DNA from: Sabethes cyaneus
Taxonomy: Eukaryota > Arthropoda > Insecta > Diptera > Culicidae
DNA: 64,000 nucleotides
Assembly: GCF_943734655.1 (NCBI RefSeq)
Contig: NC_071354.1
Coordinates: 191,430,911-191,494,910, forward strand
Direction: 5' to 3'
Each line of letters begins with the position of its first letter. Within the stretch, counting starts at the first letter, position 1. A model generated the notes under the pieces. It did not search any database. It was given only the letters and a program-made list of their open reading frames with translations, and was not told the DNA's origin. Both the position numbers and the translations under genes were made by a program. Positions 12,801 to 23,362 of the stretch are shown in pieces.

Positions 12801-13134
12801 ATGCCTGTGTGTGCAGACTAATTTCATACTTCTTCTGTTTTAGCTAATTGTGTATCTAACCAACATCGTCGTCATGGCTAAGGATCACATCATCCCGTGG
12901 TACAGGTGAGCATTTGGGTTCCGGCTATCTTCGGATAGTTTCAGCCTTCGGCTGCTACCCACTCGGACACACACACAGTTTCGAGTGGTTCGCAATTTGC
13001 AAAGGATTGCCAAAATACCGTACAATATTTGCTCTTTCATTGTCAGATGGTGGAGATCGTCCCGCAGGATACAGCTGTCGGAAGAATCTATGGTGGAAGG
13101 ACGCAGCTTCCAGAGCTCCGATATCGTGGTTTAA
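9877..13134 (+). CDS. Membrane-associated RING-CH E3 ubiquitin ligase (MARCH2/3 type), six exons
   Basis: Exons by GT/AG and reading phase: 9877-10004, 10652-10786, 11681-11744, 12069-12218, 12844-12905 and 13047-13134, giving 208 residues. The exon-4 donor could be 3 nt earlier (12215). The RING-CH zinc ligands are all visible: C32, C35, C48, C50, H58, C61, C74, C77, split across exons 1 and 2, with the family signature PCLCKGTLRYVHRECLEHWL. Exon 4 encodes a first membrane segment (about residues 112-134). Exons 4-5 encode a second (about 150-172). Both tails should face the cytosol, as in the family. The protein ends DIVV, which could be a class II PDZ ligand. MARCH2/3 proteins transfer ubiquitin to membrane cargo in endosomes and ER; the substrate here is unknown. 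Length is slightly below the vertebrate ~250. Function is inferred from family. Confidence 0.88.
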
Positions 13135-13641
13135 ATTTGGACTGCAAATTCTGTAGTAAATTGGTCAGCAAAATTGTCGGTTTATTACCGATGTGAATAC
13201 AATGAGGAACAAATAATAAGGCGATTGAGTCATTTGTCAATGTAGATGTTCATGTGTGACTGAATAGAGAAACAGATAAGCAATCATTGAAGATTAATTG
13301 GACTCTTACAATTGGTATGAACATTTCTAATTTTCAAAAATCTGAAAACTCTATTTTCGCATACCCGGAAATGTGTTTATATCTATTTACACTACTGTTA
13401 TTTGAAAAATATCCCCATCTACGTCAATTATACGACAACTATTGTTCAAACCGATACCGCCGAGATAGTCATCCTAGATCAATTTCGATCTGAACTGTCT
13501 GCTAATAAAGAAGCCATAACAAGCGAACACGTACGGAGTACTCCTGGGATCCTGTTAAATGAGCGATATTCATTTTCTATTTTGAATATACCATGAAAAC
13601 GTGCGACTACCATGAACCCCCGCTAATATGAAGGACAGCAG
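13135..13641 (+). other. 3' flank of the MARCH gene
   Basis: AT-rich sequence after the TAA. The first canonical AATAAA on the + strand is at 13504-13509, giving a candidate 3' UTR of about 390 nt. A 25-nt segment at about 13455-13480 (GCCGAGATAGTCATCCTAG) recurs at about 20126-20145. Confidence 0.4.
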
Positions 13642-13651
13642 GTTCAGATTA

Positions 13652-16600
13652 CTTACTTAGGTGGCTTGCCATCCTAAGACAAAGCCTGTTGAACAAAGTT
13701 TCGCCATGTAACTCGGTTGAGGGTTACCGCTCGCCAATTCCTCGAACACCGAGTACGCTCCGCCAGATCTCGCTCCACCTGGTCTAACCATCTTGCTCGC
13801 TGCGCTCCTGGTCGTCTTGTTCCTACCGAATTTGAGGCGAACACCATCTTTGCAGGGTAGTTGTCCGGCATTCTTGCAACATGCCCTGCCCATCGTATCC
13901 GTCCAGCTTTAGCCACCTTCTGGATACTGGGTTAGCCACAGAGCTGTGCGAGTTCATGGTTCATCCTCCGCCTCCATACTCCGTTCTACTGTACGCCGCC
14001 GAAGATCGTTCTTAGCACTCGTCGTTCGAAAACTCCGAGCACTCGCAGGTCCTCCTCGAGCATTGTCCATGTTTCATGCCCGTAAAGAATAATAAGCGTC
14101 TTGTACATGGTGTACTTTGTACGGGGACTTAGTCTGCTCGACTGCAATTCCTTGTAGAGCCCATAGTAAGCATGACTTCCGCTGATAATACGTCTCCGAA
14201 TCTCACGGCTGGTATCATTGTCCGCCGTTACCAGTGAGCCAAGGTAGACAAATTCATTGACTACCTCATACTCATCGCCGTCTATCAATATACTACTGCC
14301 CAAGCGGTGTCGTTCGGCCTCGGTTCCGCTGGCCAGCATGTACTTTGTTTTAGACGTATTTACCTTTAACCCAATCTTTTCTGCTTCGCGCTTTAGTCTG
14401 GTGTACTGTTCAGCCACCGCCACAGTTGTTCTGTCGATAATATCCATGTCATCGGCAAAGCAGACGAATTGACTAGATTTGTTGAATATCGTGCCCCGCG
14501 TGTTGATATCCGCTCGGTTCATAACACCTTGTAGTGCTATGTTGAACAACAGGCATGAAAGACCATCACCTTGACGAAGCCCTCTGTGTGATTCGAATGA
14601 ACTTGACAATCCACCCAAAATCCGAACACAGCACTGTGTACTGTAGCACTGATGAGCTTCCTGGGGAAGCTGTTCTCGTACATGATTTTCCATAGCTCTT
14701 TCCGATCGATGGTATCATATGCGACTTTGAAGTCAACGAATAAATGATGCGTGGGAACTCTGTATTCACTGCCTTTTTGGAGGATTTGCCGCAGTGTAAA
14801 TATTTGATCTGTTGTAGACCGACCTTCGACGAAGCCGACTTGATAAATTCCCACAAATCTATTCGCAATTGGTGATAGACGGCGGAAAATGATTTGGGAC
14901 AGCACTTTATAGGCGGCATTGAGAACGGTGATCGCTCGATAGTTCTCACAGTCCAACTTGTCGCCCTTTTTATAGATCGTGCAGATAACCCCATCTTTCC
15001 ACTCCTCCGGTAGCTGTTCCGTATCCCAAATTCTAACAATTAGTCAGTGTAGACAAACGACCAACTTTTCTGGCCCCATTTTAATAAGCTCCGCTCCGAT
15101 GCCATCTTTTCCAGCTGACTTGTTGTTCTTTAGCTGCATGATGGCCTCCTCAACTTCGCCTATCGTTGGGCCTGGCAACTCTTCCCCGTTTGTTACATCG
15201 TCGAAATCGCTTTCCCCGCCGCCATGGTTCTCCGCCTGGGCGCCATTCAGGTGTTCGTCGAAGTGCTGCTTCCACCTATCGGTCACCTCACGATCGTCCG
15301 TCAGAATACTGCCAGTCTTATCCCGACATATTTCGGCTCGCGGGACAAAGCCTTTGCGGGATCCGTTCAGTTTCTAGTAGAACTTTCGCGTTTCCTGAGA
15401 ACGGTGCAGCCGTTCCAACTCTGTATATTCCTACTCTTCCAGGTAACGCTTTTTCTCCCGAAAGATTTGGTTTCGCTGCATCTTCTTCTGTTTGTGTCTT
15501 TCCACGTACTGACGTGTGGCACTGCGCATCTTGGCCGCCCGCGCAGCGTTCTCATCCATCACCCTCCTACATTCATCGTCAAACCAATCTTTCCGTTGAT
15601 TCCGGGCCACATGCCCGATTGAGCTCTCCGCTATACTGCTGAGGGCCGTTTTGATAGTGTTCCATCAGTCCTCGAGAGGGGCTTCGTCCAGCTCACCCTC
15701 TTCTGGCAGCGCAGCTTCGAGTGAATGCGCGTAGTTTGCGGCAACGTCTGGCTGCTTCAGCCACGCGAGATCTAACCGAGGCTGGCGTCGGTACCGAATG
15801 TTGTTCACAACGGAGAGTCTTGGGCACATCTTAACCATCACTAGGTAGTGGTCCGAGTCAACGTTAGCGCTTCGATAGGATCTGACGTCGATAATGCCTG
15901 AGAAGTGCCGACTGTCGATCAAAACGTGGTCGATCTGTGATTCTGTCTGATTTGGTGACCTCAAGATGTACTTATAGTGGATTCTATGCTGGAAGAAGGT
16001 ACTACGTACGGCCATATTCTTGGAGGCGGCAAAGTCGATAAGTCTTAGACCCATTTCATTGGTCCGCTGGTGTGCGCTGAACCTTCCAATCACCGGTTTC
16101 TATTCCTCCTCCTGGCCGACCTGAGCATTGAAATCCCCGATGACGATCTTGATATCATGTTTTGGGCAGCGGTCGTATTCACTCTCCAACTGCGCGTAGA
16201 ATTCATCCTTGTCGTCGTCGTTACTTCTGAGGTGAGGGCTGTGGATGTTGATGATGCTTATATTGAAGAATGGCCCTTGATTCTCAACCTGCACATTCGA
16301 GGATTGATTGGCCACCACCCAATCACCCGTTTCCGCATTTCGCACATCACTATGAAAGCTGTACCCAGCTCGTGTGTGTTGCCGCAGCTCTGGTAGATGG
16401 TATGTCCAACTCTGAACGTACGTACCGTTGAGCTTTTCCAGCACACCTCCTGCAGCGCTACGACGTCGAACCTGCGGCTCTTCAGTACGTTGGAGAGCAC
16501 TCGAGTGCTCCCTTGGAAGTTGAGAGATCGGCAGTTCCACGTCCCGAGTTTCCAATCCATGGTCCTTTTTCGTCGTGTGGGTCTATTCCGATTGTTCCAG

Positions 16601-16892
16601 TAAGAATTTCCTTGTTCTTCGTTCCGTGCTTTAGTATTTATACCAACCCCCTGTTTCGCCGGAAGGCCAACGAAGCTCGAAAGAGCCCTCCTTTCCTGTC
16701 AGCATACGACCTTGGCTTCCACCGGGGTTGGTTACCCGATCTCCACCAAAGTTGCTCGTATCCCGGCTGGTACCACGAGGAGGTAGGAATAGGAGTTGCT
16801 GAATAAGAGGCTATGAACCACTGTAGGGTCTATTTTATGCCTACACGTGTACAAGGCACCGACGGTACGCATTATTCAGCCGTTTACCAGCC
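13652..16892 (-). mobile_element. RTE-clade LINE copy A2, near full length
   Basis: Same family as A1, on the opposite strand. The 5' end is at 16892 (GGCTGGTAAACGGCTG on the - strand). The 3' end near 13652 reads CACCTAAGTAAG. A 10-bp target duplication, GTTCAGATTA on the + strand, lies at 13642-13651 and 16897-16906, with four extra bases between the 5' copy and the element start. The element sits just downstream of the MARCH gene, convergent with it. Confidence 0.87.
13674..16560 (-). pseudogene. Broken endonuclease-reverse transcriptase ORF of RTE copy A2
   Basis: On the - strand, translation would begin at 16560 (MDWKLGTWNCRSLNF). The endonuclease keeps its catalytic Glu (VVALQEVCW), GDFNAQVGQ and SDHYLVMVK, so this copy has the best endonuclease motifs of the A family here. 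Breaks include a frameshift near 16260, a TAG for Tyr after QEEE (about 16094), a stop at 15665, frame changes around 15290-15560, and a TGA at 15044-15046 between the linker and the RT. The RT keeps FVDFKVAYD, GLRQGDGLSCLLFN and CFADDMDIID. The C-terminal part closes at 13674 (WRNFVQQALS). It is clearly dead, though less diverged than the other relics. Confidence 0.85.
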
Positions 16893-16989
16893 TCACGTTC
16901 AGATTAGGCAAGTTCATTTTTAGTCTAAATATTTGATAACTCTATTCATTTGAGCACACGCATGAGATACGGCTAATCAACACCAATCA

Positions 16990-17505
16990 ACACCCTGCTG
17001 CGAAAAGTTAGAACGATGCCAGCTCTTCGAGGTGACAGATCCTTTATCGAGGTCGCAACGACTGCGCAAGAGTTGTGCGATCATATTGAAGCGGCGAAAG
17101 AAAAAGTTTATTTGTGAAATCCCACTCTTCTGCAAGAGCTTGTTGAAAGCTACCAGCAGATCAGAAATTTCTGAGGGCAGGTTACAAACGATGGTGTACT
17201 GTGTTTGAGCTTAAAACATTCAGCCTTTACATAATCGGGGTGATACAGGCTGCTTCAAATGTGGTTTCATATGGAGTGGCACTAACTCTCAAGGGGCGAA
17301 ATGCATTTTACGAGAGCAGCTTAGCAAAGATTTCTTCGAAACGATTACTAACACTACAACAAAGCGGAATTTTATTCCGCCTGGGGCTCCACACATGAGA
17401 GGTGCTTGGAAAAGATTGGTACGGTTTGTCAAATCGGCAATGAAGGACGCTCAAAACGAGGTAAAATTGAGCGATGAAAAGCTGTTGCGTCGATTGTAAA
17501 GGCGG
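16990..17505 (+). mobile_element. BEL/Pao-type LTR retrotransposon relic (integrase region)
   Basis: Around 17370-17500 the + strand reads PPGAPHMRGAWKRLVRFVKS followed by SDEKLLRRL. This is the integrase C-terminal signature of BEL/Pao elements (family consensus APHxGGxWERLVRSVK). Upstream pieces near 17000-17300 fit the integrase core loosely but are frameshifted. No LTRs were seen. Confidence 0.6.
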
Positions 17506-17719
17506 AAAGCTTTGATAACTCGAGTCTTCTGAGGCTTCAAGACTTCTGAGGCTTTAAGGCTCCTGAGGGAGTCTGAAGCTTTCACTTCTAATCACTTTCC
17601 TTTGGGACATTCTAGTGGAGCAAAGCAAGCAAGTATTGATAACGGCAAATTGTAAAAGAACTTTCGAACCTACAAACTCCTAGGGAGGTATTGAACGGTA
17701 ACTGGACAAATTTTGATAA

Positions 17720-18540
17720 CGTTTTTGCCTTTCTACTATATAAATATATAGTATAAAGGTATAGAAATCACTTGGAAAACCGGAAATGGAAAGAAGGTCC
17801 TGCGGGCCGAATGTTATATATCATTCGATTCAGTTTCGAAAACTGAGCATTTTCTGTGTGTGTGTATGTATGTGTGTGTGTGTGTGTGTGTATGTGTGTG
17901 TGTGTATGTGACGCTTTTAATCTCACTCACTTTTCTCGGAGATGGCTGGACCGATTTTAATGTTCTTAGTGTCAAATGAAAGGTCTAGATGTCCCATTGG
18001 TCGCTATTGAATTTCATACTGATCGGACTTTTAGTTCAAAAGTTATGTATAAAAATACGAAAAATATGGGACTCCATTATCTCATAGGTTCCTTAACCGA
18101 TTTGAACAAAATTGATTGCATATGAAAGTGGAGCCTTACAAACCCTTAACTTCCAAATTTCATGATGATTGGACTTGTAGTTTGAAAGTTACATAAAGAA
18201 ATGTGAAAAAATAGTATTTAAAACATATTTTTGAAACATATAAGCATTAATTCAATGAAAAACATCACACATTTTATTATTATTTGAAAATTACTGCTGA
18301 GATCTATCAAACGAAACCGAGTTATTTAAAATCGGACGGTTCATTCAAAAGTTATTCAAACTTTAACACTTAAGCACCGTATATTGAACCGTTAAAACGT
18401 GTGAAATCAAATCATATCAATCAAATGTTGGTTGTATTCAATGTGTGTGATGTATGTATGTGTGTATGTATGTATGTATGTATGTATGTATGTATGTATG
18501 TATGTACGTATGTATGTATGTGTGTATGTATGTGTGCAAG
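17720..18540 (+). repeat. Degenerate repeat with (TG)n and (GTAT)n microsatellites
   Basis: Starts with a short palindromic ACTATATAAATATATAGT at about 17735, then a (TG/TATG)n run at 17858-17910. A block follows containing phrases such as GGCTGGACCGATTTTAATG, and then a near-pure (GTAT)n run at about 18448-18535. This looks like dispersed non-coding repeat; no protein is encoded. Confidence 0.6.
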
Positions 18541-18637
18541 TGATTACTATTTGCAATTTTTAAATTTGCATTGAAATTCAAGAAAAGTGAGAAACAGGTC
18601 AATTGTCTGAAGTTTTTGAAGTCTCTTAGTGGAATAC

Positions 18638-18841
18638 GAACTCTGAAATTAAAGAAAAGAAAAAACTTTTACCGACTAAATTCCACTATTTATTATTTAT
18701 TCGCGACAGATACGTATACGCTTTGAAATAAGACAGTGATGAAGCCTGCACATCGTAGGCGAACTACGTATCTGTTGCAAATAAATATTAAGTAGCGGGA
18801 TTCAATTGAAAAGTTTTTTCTTTTCTTTGCTTTCAGATTTC
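18638..18841. repeat. Foldback element with ~75-bp imperfect inverted arms
   Basis: The left arm starts CTCTGAAATTAAAGAAAAGA and reaches GCGACAGATACG near 18715. The right arm is its approximate inverse, CGTATCTGTTGC at 18767 to TTTGCTTTCAGATTTC at 18841. They are separated by about 50 nt containing GATGAAGCCTGCACATCGTA. No target duplication could be assigned. Confidence 0.6.
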
Positions 18842-20225
18842 AATTGTCATTTTCTTCACTTGATTTTACTCACAATTGTACAAGAAAAGCAAAAAGCGAA
18901 GAAAAGCAGTTAATTTAAGCATGTAGGTCTAGTGGTGTATAGGATTAAAAATACTAGTGAGTTGATTTTTCCAAACAAAATTATACAAACTTTAAACAAA
19001 TTTTCCGCATCAATAGAAGCTCTTTTCTATCAATAGATACTAGAGTTTAGGCATGTTATATGAAAAATAGGAAGTAAACGTTGCACGGTAATAATTTTAT
19101 AAGATTTGTTTTCGTTAGTGACATTTTCAAGGATAGATGTCTTATGTCATGTATCATGTTTTAATAAATAAATAAAAAAAATGACAAGCACTTGAAATCA
19201 TATCGATCATATTTCCCATTCTCAAGCATGTTTATGGCGCAGCTTTTGCACTATTTTTTTTATCTCATCTTGTTTCCCTGTCCCTCTTATGGGATACACT
19301 GTAAAAACGATGCGACCAAGCTAATGACTATCTTTTCATGAAAGTACATTCAAAAGAAGCTTAAGTTTTGATTTTCATGCAAAAATAAATATTTTAAAGA
19401 GCGCCAGCTAATAAAAATTTCACTTTCTCTTTTATATCTAATGCTCTATTCAGTTATTTTTTCTAATTCAGATACCTATATTGCAAAATTGAAGCCAAGC
19501 AAACTAATAGTAAAATTTTGAGATGAATCATTTTGTTGTAGATATCCTTTTTCTTCAAAAGCGAAGTATAATGATAATTTTTCTGAACTTTTGTTTTTCA
19601 AAGATGCTAACTTTTGAACGCATGGTATTAATATCAAAATACCAAAAAATCTGCTAAGAACACATATTTCATATTGTCAATTCGAAACATGTTTCGTATG
19701 TGGCTCTGAAGCCCGAAAGTTAAGGCCGTCTGTAGACCCGTTAGAGGGTTAATTTCTAATTTTCTATATATGTTCATTCAAGTCTGCAAACATTATATTT
19801 TTTTTATAAATCACGTAAAAATTATAAAACTAAATAAGGTGTTCATCAAGTAACATAAATGACGCTTGCAACTATTTACGCACCCAAGGAAAGAAAATAT
19901 AATTATTCTACGTATTGGACGTTGTGAATTTTACTGGCAAATAAGGATTTTGAGGAATACAGAACGGATATTTAAAAATAGAGTCAGGTTAATTATAGAT
20001 GCTCCTGAGAAACTAAATAATGATTATTGTGGCAGTAGAAAGGCTAGGTCACGCCGCTAGGTGGATTAATTCGGGTCTTTTCTGGAATATCTCCCTATTA
20101 TTAGGAGACAACCAAAATGATTCCGCCAAGATAGTCATCCTAGTTCAACCGATTCAACCGCTTGATTGATAAGCGCTGTCGACAGTTATACAACAATTTT
20201 ACTAGACGGCAAAAACGAAAGTAAC
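18842..20225. other. No gene seen
   Basis: AT-rich non-coding sequence with short chance frames only. It separates the foldback from the MITE downstream of the dehydrogenase gene. Confidence 0.45.
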
Positions 20226-20481
20226 ATATGGTCGGTACTAAGTCAGACCGAACCAAGTGACAGAACTCTGATTTCGAGAAAAACGCGTTCAAAGTTTGCT
20301 ACTCTGTATGATATATAGCTGTTAATCGTTCGAAATCATCTCATAACCCTGGCTGCTTGCAACATTTATGTAGTCTGATTAGAGTAAAGTGTAGCTTAGA
20401 AAATTCTTAATCTTTTGCTGTCATTAACTCATTTTTTTAAATTTTACGACTTGATCCGGTCTGATTTAACACCGACCATAT
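20226..20481. mobile_element. MITE with ~33-bp terminal inverted repeats
   Basis: The left end ATATGGTCGGTACTAAGTCA (20226) and the inverse of the right end (ATATGGTCGGTGTTAAATCA, ending 20481) match at about 28 of the first 33 bases, then diverge. It is 256 bp long with no coding. If ATAT or TA is the duplicated target, this would be a Tc1/mariner-type MITE; that assignment is inference. Confidence 0.7.
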
Positions 20482-20544
20482 AAATTCATTAATGTTACAT
20501 TCATGACAACACAAAAAAGACATGTCCCCTAATTTCCATACGCA

Positions 20545-20550
20545 TTTATT
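20545..20550 (-). promoter_or_regulatory. Candidate poly(A) signal of the dehydrogenase gene
   Basis: TTTATT on the + strand is AATAAA on the - strand, about 245 nt past the stop. A weaker ATTAAA (20779-20784) lies only ~10 nt past the stop and is less likely. Confidence 0.35.
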
Positions 20551-20793
20551 TTAATTTTTAAGAATATTTGATGCATGTTTTATATTGTTCATAGAATGCG
20601 TTCTGTTTAGACAACAAATATCTAGAGTCTTATCTTGCAATTGTACATATGTCAGTGTATGGGTATAATATCCTTTTGTTTTTTCAGAAAAAATCTCAAT
20701 CTTTTAAAATACAGTCCAAGCAATATATTCACTGCAACGTAATTCAAATAAAATGTATGTAGTCAAAATAGTACCTATTTTAATAAAAAATTA

Positions 20794-21594
20794 TCAAAAT
20801 ATTTCCCCTATTGGTTTGATAGTTAAATCGTGAACCTGTACATTTGGTGGGGTTCCAATAGCATACAAAATGGCTTGAGCAATATCTTCAGGATCGAGTA
20901 GAGGCATTTTCGTGAGGGCTGCTTCTGGCAAAAGTCCAGTTTTAACTCCGCCTGGGCTAATACTCTGCAAAATATAACACAAATTAAACCGAATTAAATT
21001 CAATGGTTTGATATAATCCGTAACATTTCCTACCGTTACTTTAATTTTTGTTCCCTCAGTTCTCAGCTCCTGCCGCATAGTCTCCGTAATAGCCGTAACG
21101 GCATGCTTGGAGGCCGGATAAACGTTCAGGCGAGGAAAGTTGGGCACCTGATGACCCGCCACACTGTTGATGTGAACGATGTGACCATCCACTGAGCGTT
21201 TCTTCATTGACTGGAATGCCTCACGACTGCATAACACTAACCCAACCACATTAGTTTCCAGTACTTCTCGAATTGTTTCACTATCCGCTTCGAGCAGGCT
21301 TCCATCCGGCATAATTCCTGCATTATTAATCAAAACATCGACTCCTCCGAATGTTTGCTCGACCCATCCGAACATTTCCACTATATCTTCTTCCTTCGAA
21401 ACATCACATTTAGCTGCATGCAGCGATTCCTGAACCGAACTCGGCAAGTCTTTCTTCAGCGCTTCCACACGTTCTACTCGCCGGGCTAAACCGACGACAA
21501 CCATTCCAGCGTTGACCAGTGCCTTGGCCGTGGCAGCACCGATTCCCGAGCTCGCACCCGTTACTACAGCCAACTTTCCTGCCCAGCGATTCAT
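20794..21594 (-). CDS. Short-chain dehydrogenase/reductase (classical SDR, farnesol-dehydrogenase/DHRS11-like)
   Basis: Two exons on the - strand: 21594-21034 (187 codons) and 20964-20794. They are separated by a 69-nt intron at 20965-21033 (GTAGGA...TTGCAG). Reading through the intron keeps the frame open but inserts 23 foreign residues inside the conserved KVT-SISPGGVKT joint, so splicing is preferred and gives 243 residues, typical for the family. Motifs: TGASSGIG at 12-19 (Rossmann cofactor loop), NNAG at 90-93, N115, S144, Y159 and K163 (YPASK), so the catalytic tetrad is complete. ARR at 37-39 after beta-2 suggests NADP preference. Such enzymes oxidise or reduce small alcohols/carbonyls; in mosquitoes relatives act on farnesol in juvenile hormone synthesis, but the substrate here is not shown. 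It is probably cytosolic: no signal peptide or membrane segment. Confidence 0.9.
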   Translation of the reverse strand: MNRWAGKLAVVTGASSGIGAATAKALVNAGMVVVGLARRVERVEALKKDLPSSVQESLHAAKCDVSKEEDIVEMFGWVEQTFGGVDVLINNAGIMPDGSLLEADSETIREVLETNVVGLVLCSREAFQSMKKRSVDGHIVHINSVAGHQVPNFPRLNVYPASKHAVTAITETMRQELRTEGTKIKVTVGNVTDYIKPLNLIRFNLCYILQSISPGGVKTGLLPEAALTKMPLLDPEDIAQAILYAIGTPPNVQVHDLTIKPIGEIF

Positions 21595-23090
21595 GCTAAT
21601 TTTAGGTTTTGCGCAGATCCTGCACGAGTTAGTAGTTAGAGCAGCAGAGTTAATTCTGAAATGCTTGCCAATTGTGCCAGACTTAAATATTAAAATTCTC
21701 TGTTATCATCCCGGTCGGTCGCGTGGACAAGGTGTTTATTTGTGAAGCTATTTTTTGCTTAATTTTGTAGCGAAATGGAGGTGCTCTTGAATTTGCTGGT
21801 AATTTATTTCTGTTAGGAGTTTGTGTTCGTAATCGTGTGTTGTATAATCGGTTCGATCATGAAACACTTTAAAAATTTATCAGATTTACAAGACATTGTA
21901 AATTAACATTCAACTGCTGAGCTTTACTTGTCATCAGGACCCATTTTAATATACGTTAACTTGTTCCAAATTAACTTCTTTGAATCAAACAAAACAAATA
22001 CAATTTAAACCTAACTCCCCTATAAACAACCGTGAATTGGTGAATATTGAATAAAGCTTGATCTATTACCCATAAAAACCAATCCGCAGACACGCGTATT
22101 TCGCGCTTCAGTGCTTATCTGTGGATTAGCGAACTTTGTATTACAGTGAAGCTTCGAATGTGTCACGGACAAATCTGGTGTGCAAGTGAACATTTGTGAA
22201 CATCTTAAGCTAATCTTAACAGTCGAACTAACTTGTGAATTTTCTAAAATTTTAGAGCGTCAATTTAATTTTTTCTTGTTATTCGAACACAGGTTACTAG
22301 TTAGAAATTCTATATAGGTTGAGCTGATCAATAGGCACTTACACGCATTCTATGGCATTTCCTTCAAACACAAACGTTAGATTACATAACAAGAACAAGG
22401 ATTACATGATGACGCTGAAAACAAGCTCTATTTCAAAGTAAATTATTAAAAATATTTATTCTTCAAATAAATCCTAGAAGATTTTTTTTCGCAATACAGA
22501 AACTGGAAGTTTCCAGTTTATTTTCTGTTTTCATAATACCAGACAGATTAAATAAAAGTCCAAGTCTCTATGCAAGCAATGCAAGGTCTTTTTTTGCGAA
22601 CTGGAATTTGTACCTCTTATGTATATTGTGGTTAACAGCTTAGTCATAATCGAAAATGATTAAGCAATATTGGCATGATTAAACAGCAAGCTGCTGATCG
22701 AAGTGCATAATACTGACAATAGTACGCCGATGATGCGTTATTACTATCTCATGAGACGTTGAGACGAGTTATCTTCCGAAGAAAGTGACGACAACATTCG
22801 GACTTGGTTAAAGTTTTTAGCTCGAATGGGTCGTTGAATCTTACTCAAGTAGTTGTCGACGGGACAAACGATTCCAAATACAGGGTGTTAGATTGCTTAA
22901 TGCAAATGTTTCCTCAGTGCATCTAATATCCAATAATTAATTTAATATTTCTTTCTGGTATCCATGTGCATTATTTATACTTGTTCCGGCCAAAGTTTTC
23001 ATTGTACGGTAAGAGGTGCTTGATGAGCTATTTAGTTAAAAAGAATCGGACTCTTAATGCGCTAAAACTCATAACTTTACAGTTTGCCAC
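21595..23090. other. Upstream flank of the dehydrogenase gene; otherwise empty
   Basis: The - strand promoter should lie just right of 21594. An AT-rich AATATTTAAG (complement of about 21683-21692) is a possible TATA-like element, but weak. From 22000 to 23090 nothing recognisable was seen. Confidence 0.35.
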
Positions 23091-23099
23091 ACTTAACGT

Positions 23100-23296
23100 T
23101 AGCCAATTTCGTTAACAGGAGTCAACAAATGTGTCGAGTAAAGCTTGCAAGCGGCGACAGTCGCCCAGTTTTTTAACAGCCAGAAACAGCTTGAGATCAT
23201 CAGCGTCACGAATCTGCAACCAATGTTTAACATTTAAATAACGTCGTTGAAGAACAGTAGAAACTGCAATGGTCCCATATTGCTACCTTGCGGGAC
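23100..23296 (-). mobile_element. LINE fragment (Jockey/CR1-group RT palm)
   Basis: The - strand reads GVPQGSNMGPLQFLLFFNDV, then a degraded ADDLKLF-like stretch (GATGATCTCAAGCTGTTTCT, about 23178-23197). These are RT motifs B and C of a Jockey/CR1-type LINE. Stops and shifts are present. Order and overlap show it is a separate copy from the neighbouring relic at 23363-24760. Confidence 0.55.
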
Positions 23297-23362
23297 ACCG
23301 GAAGTATTGGAAAATTTATTTATTTATTGATACTGGTCTCCGAAGATATCGTACAGCCAGTT

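Noticed and set aside
13455..20145. Shared 20-nt words (GATAGTCATCCTAG) at 13.46 and 20.13 kb as a regulatory pair
   Set aside because: Only about 25 nt are shared and both lie in repeat-rich DNA; a decayed dispersed repeat is the simpler explanation.
20965..21033. Unspliced reading of the dehydrogenase gene
   Set aside because: The frame stays open, but the added 23 residues disrupt a conserved joint, and the segment has perfect GT/AG ends and AT-rich intron composition.
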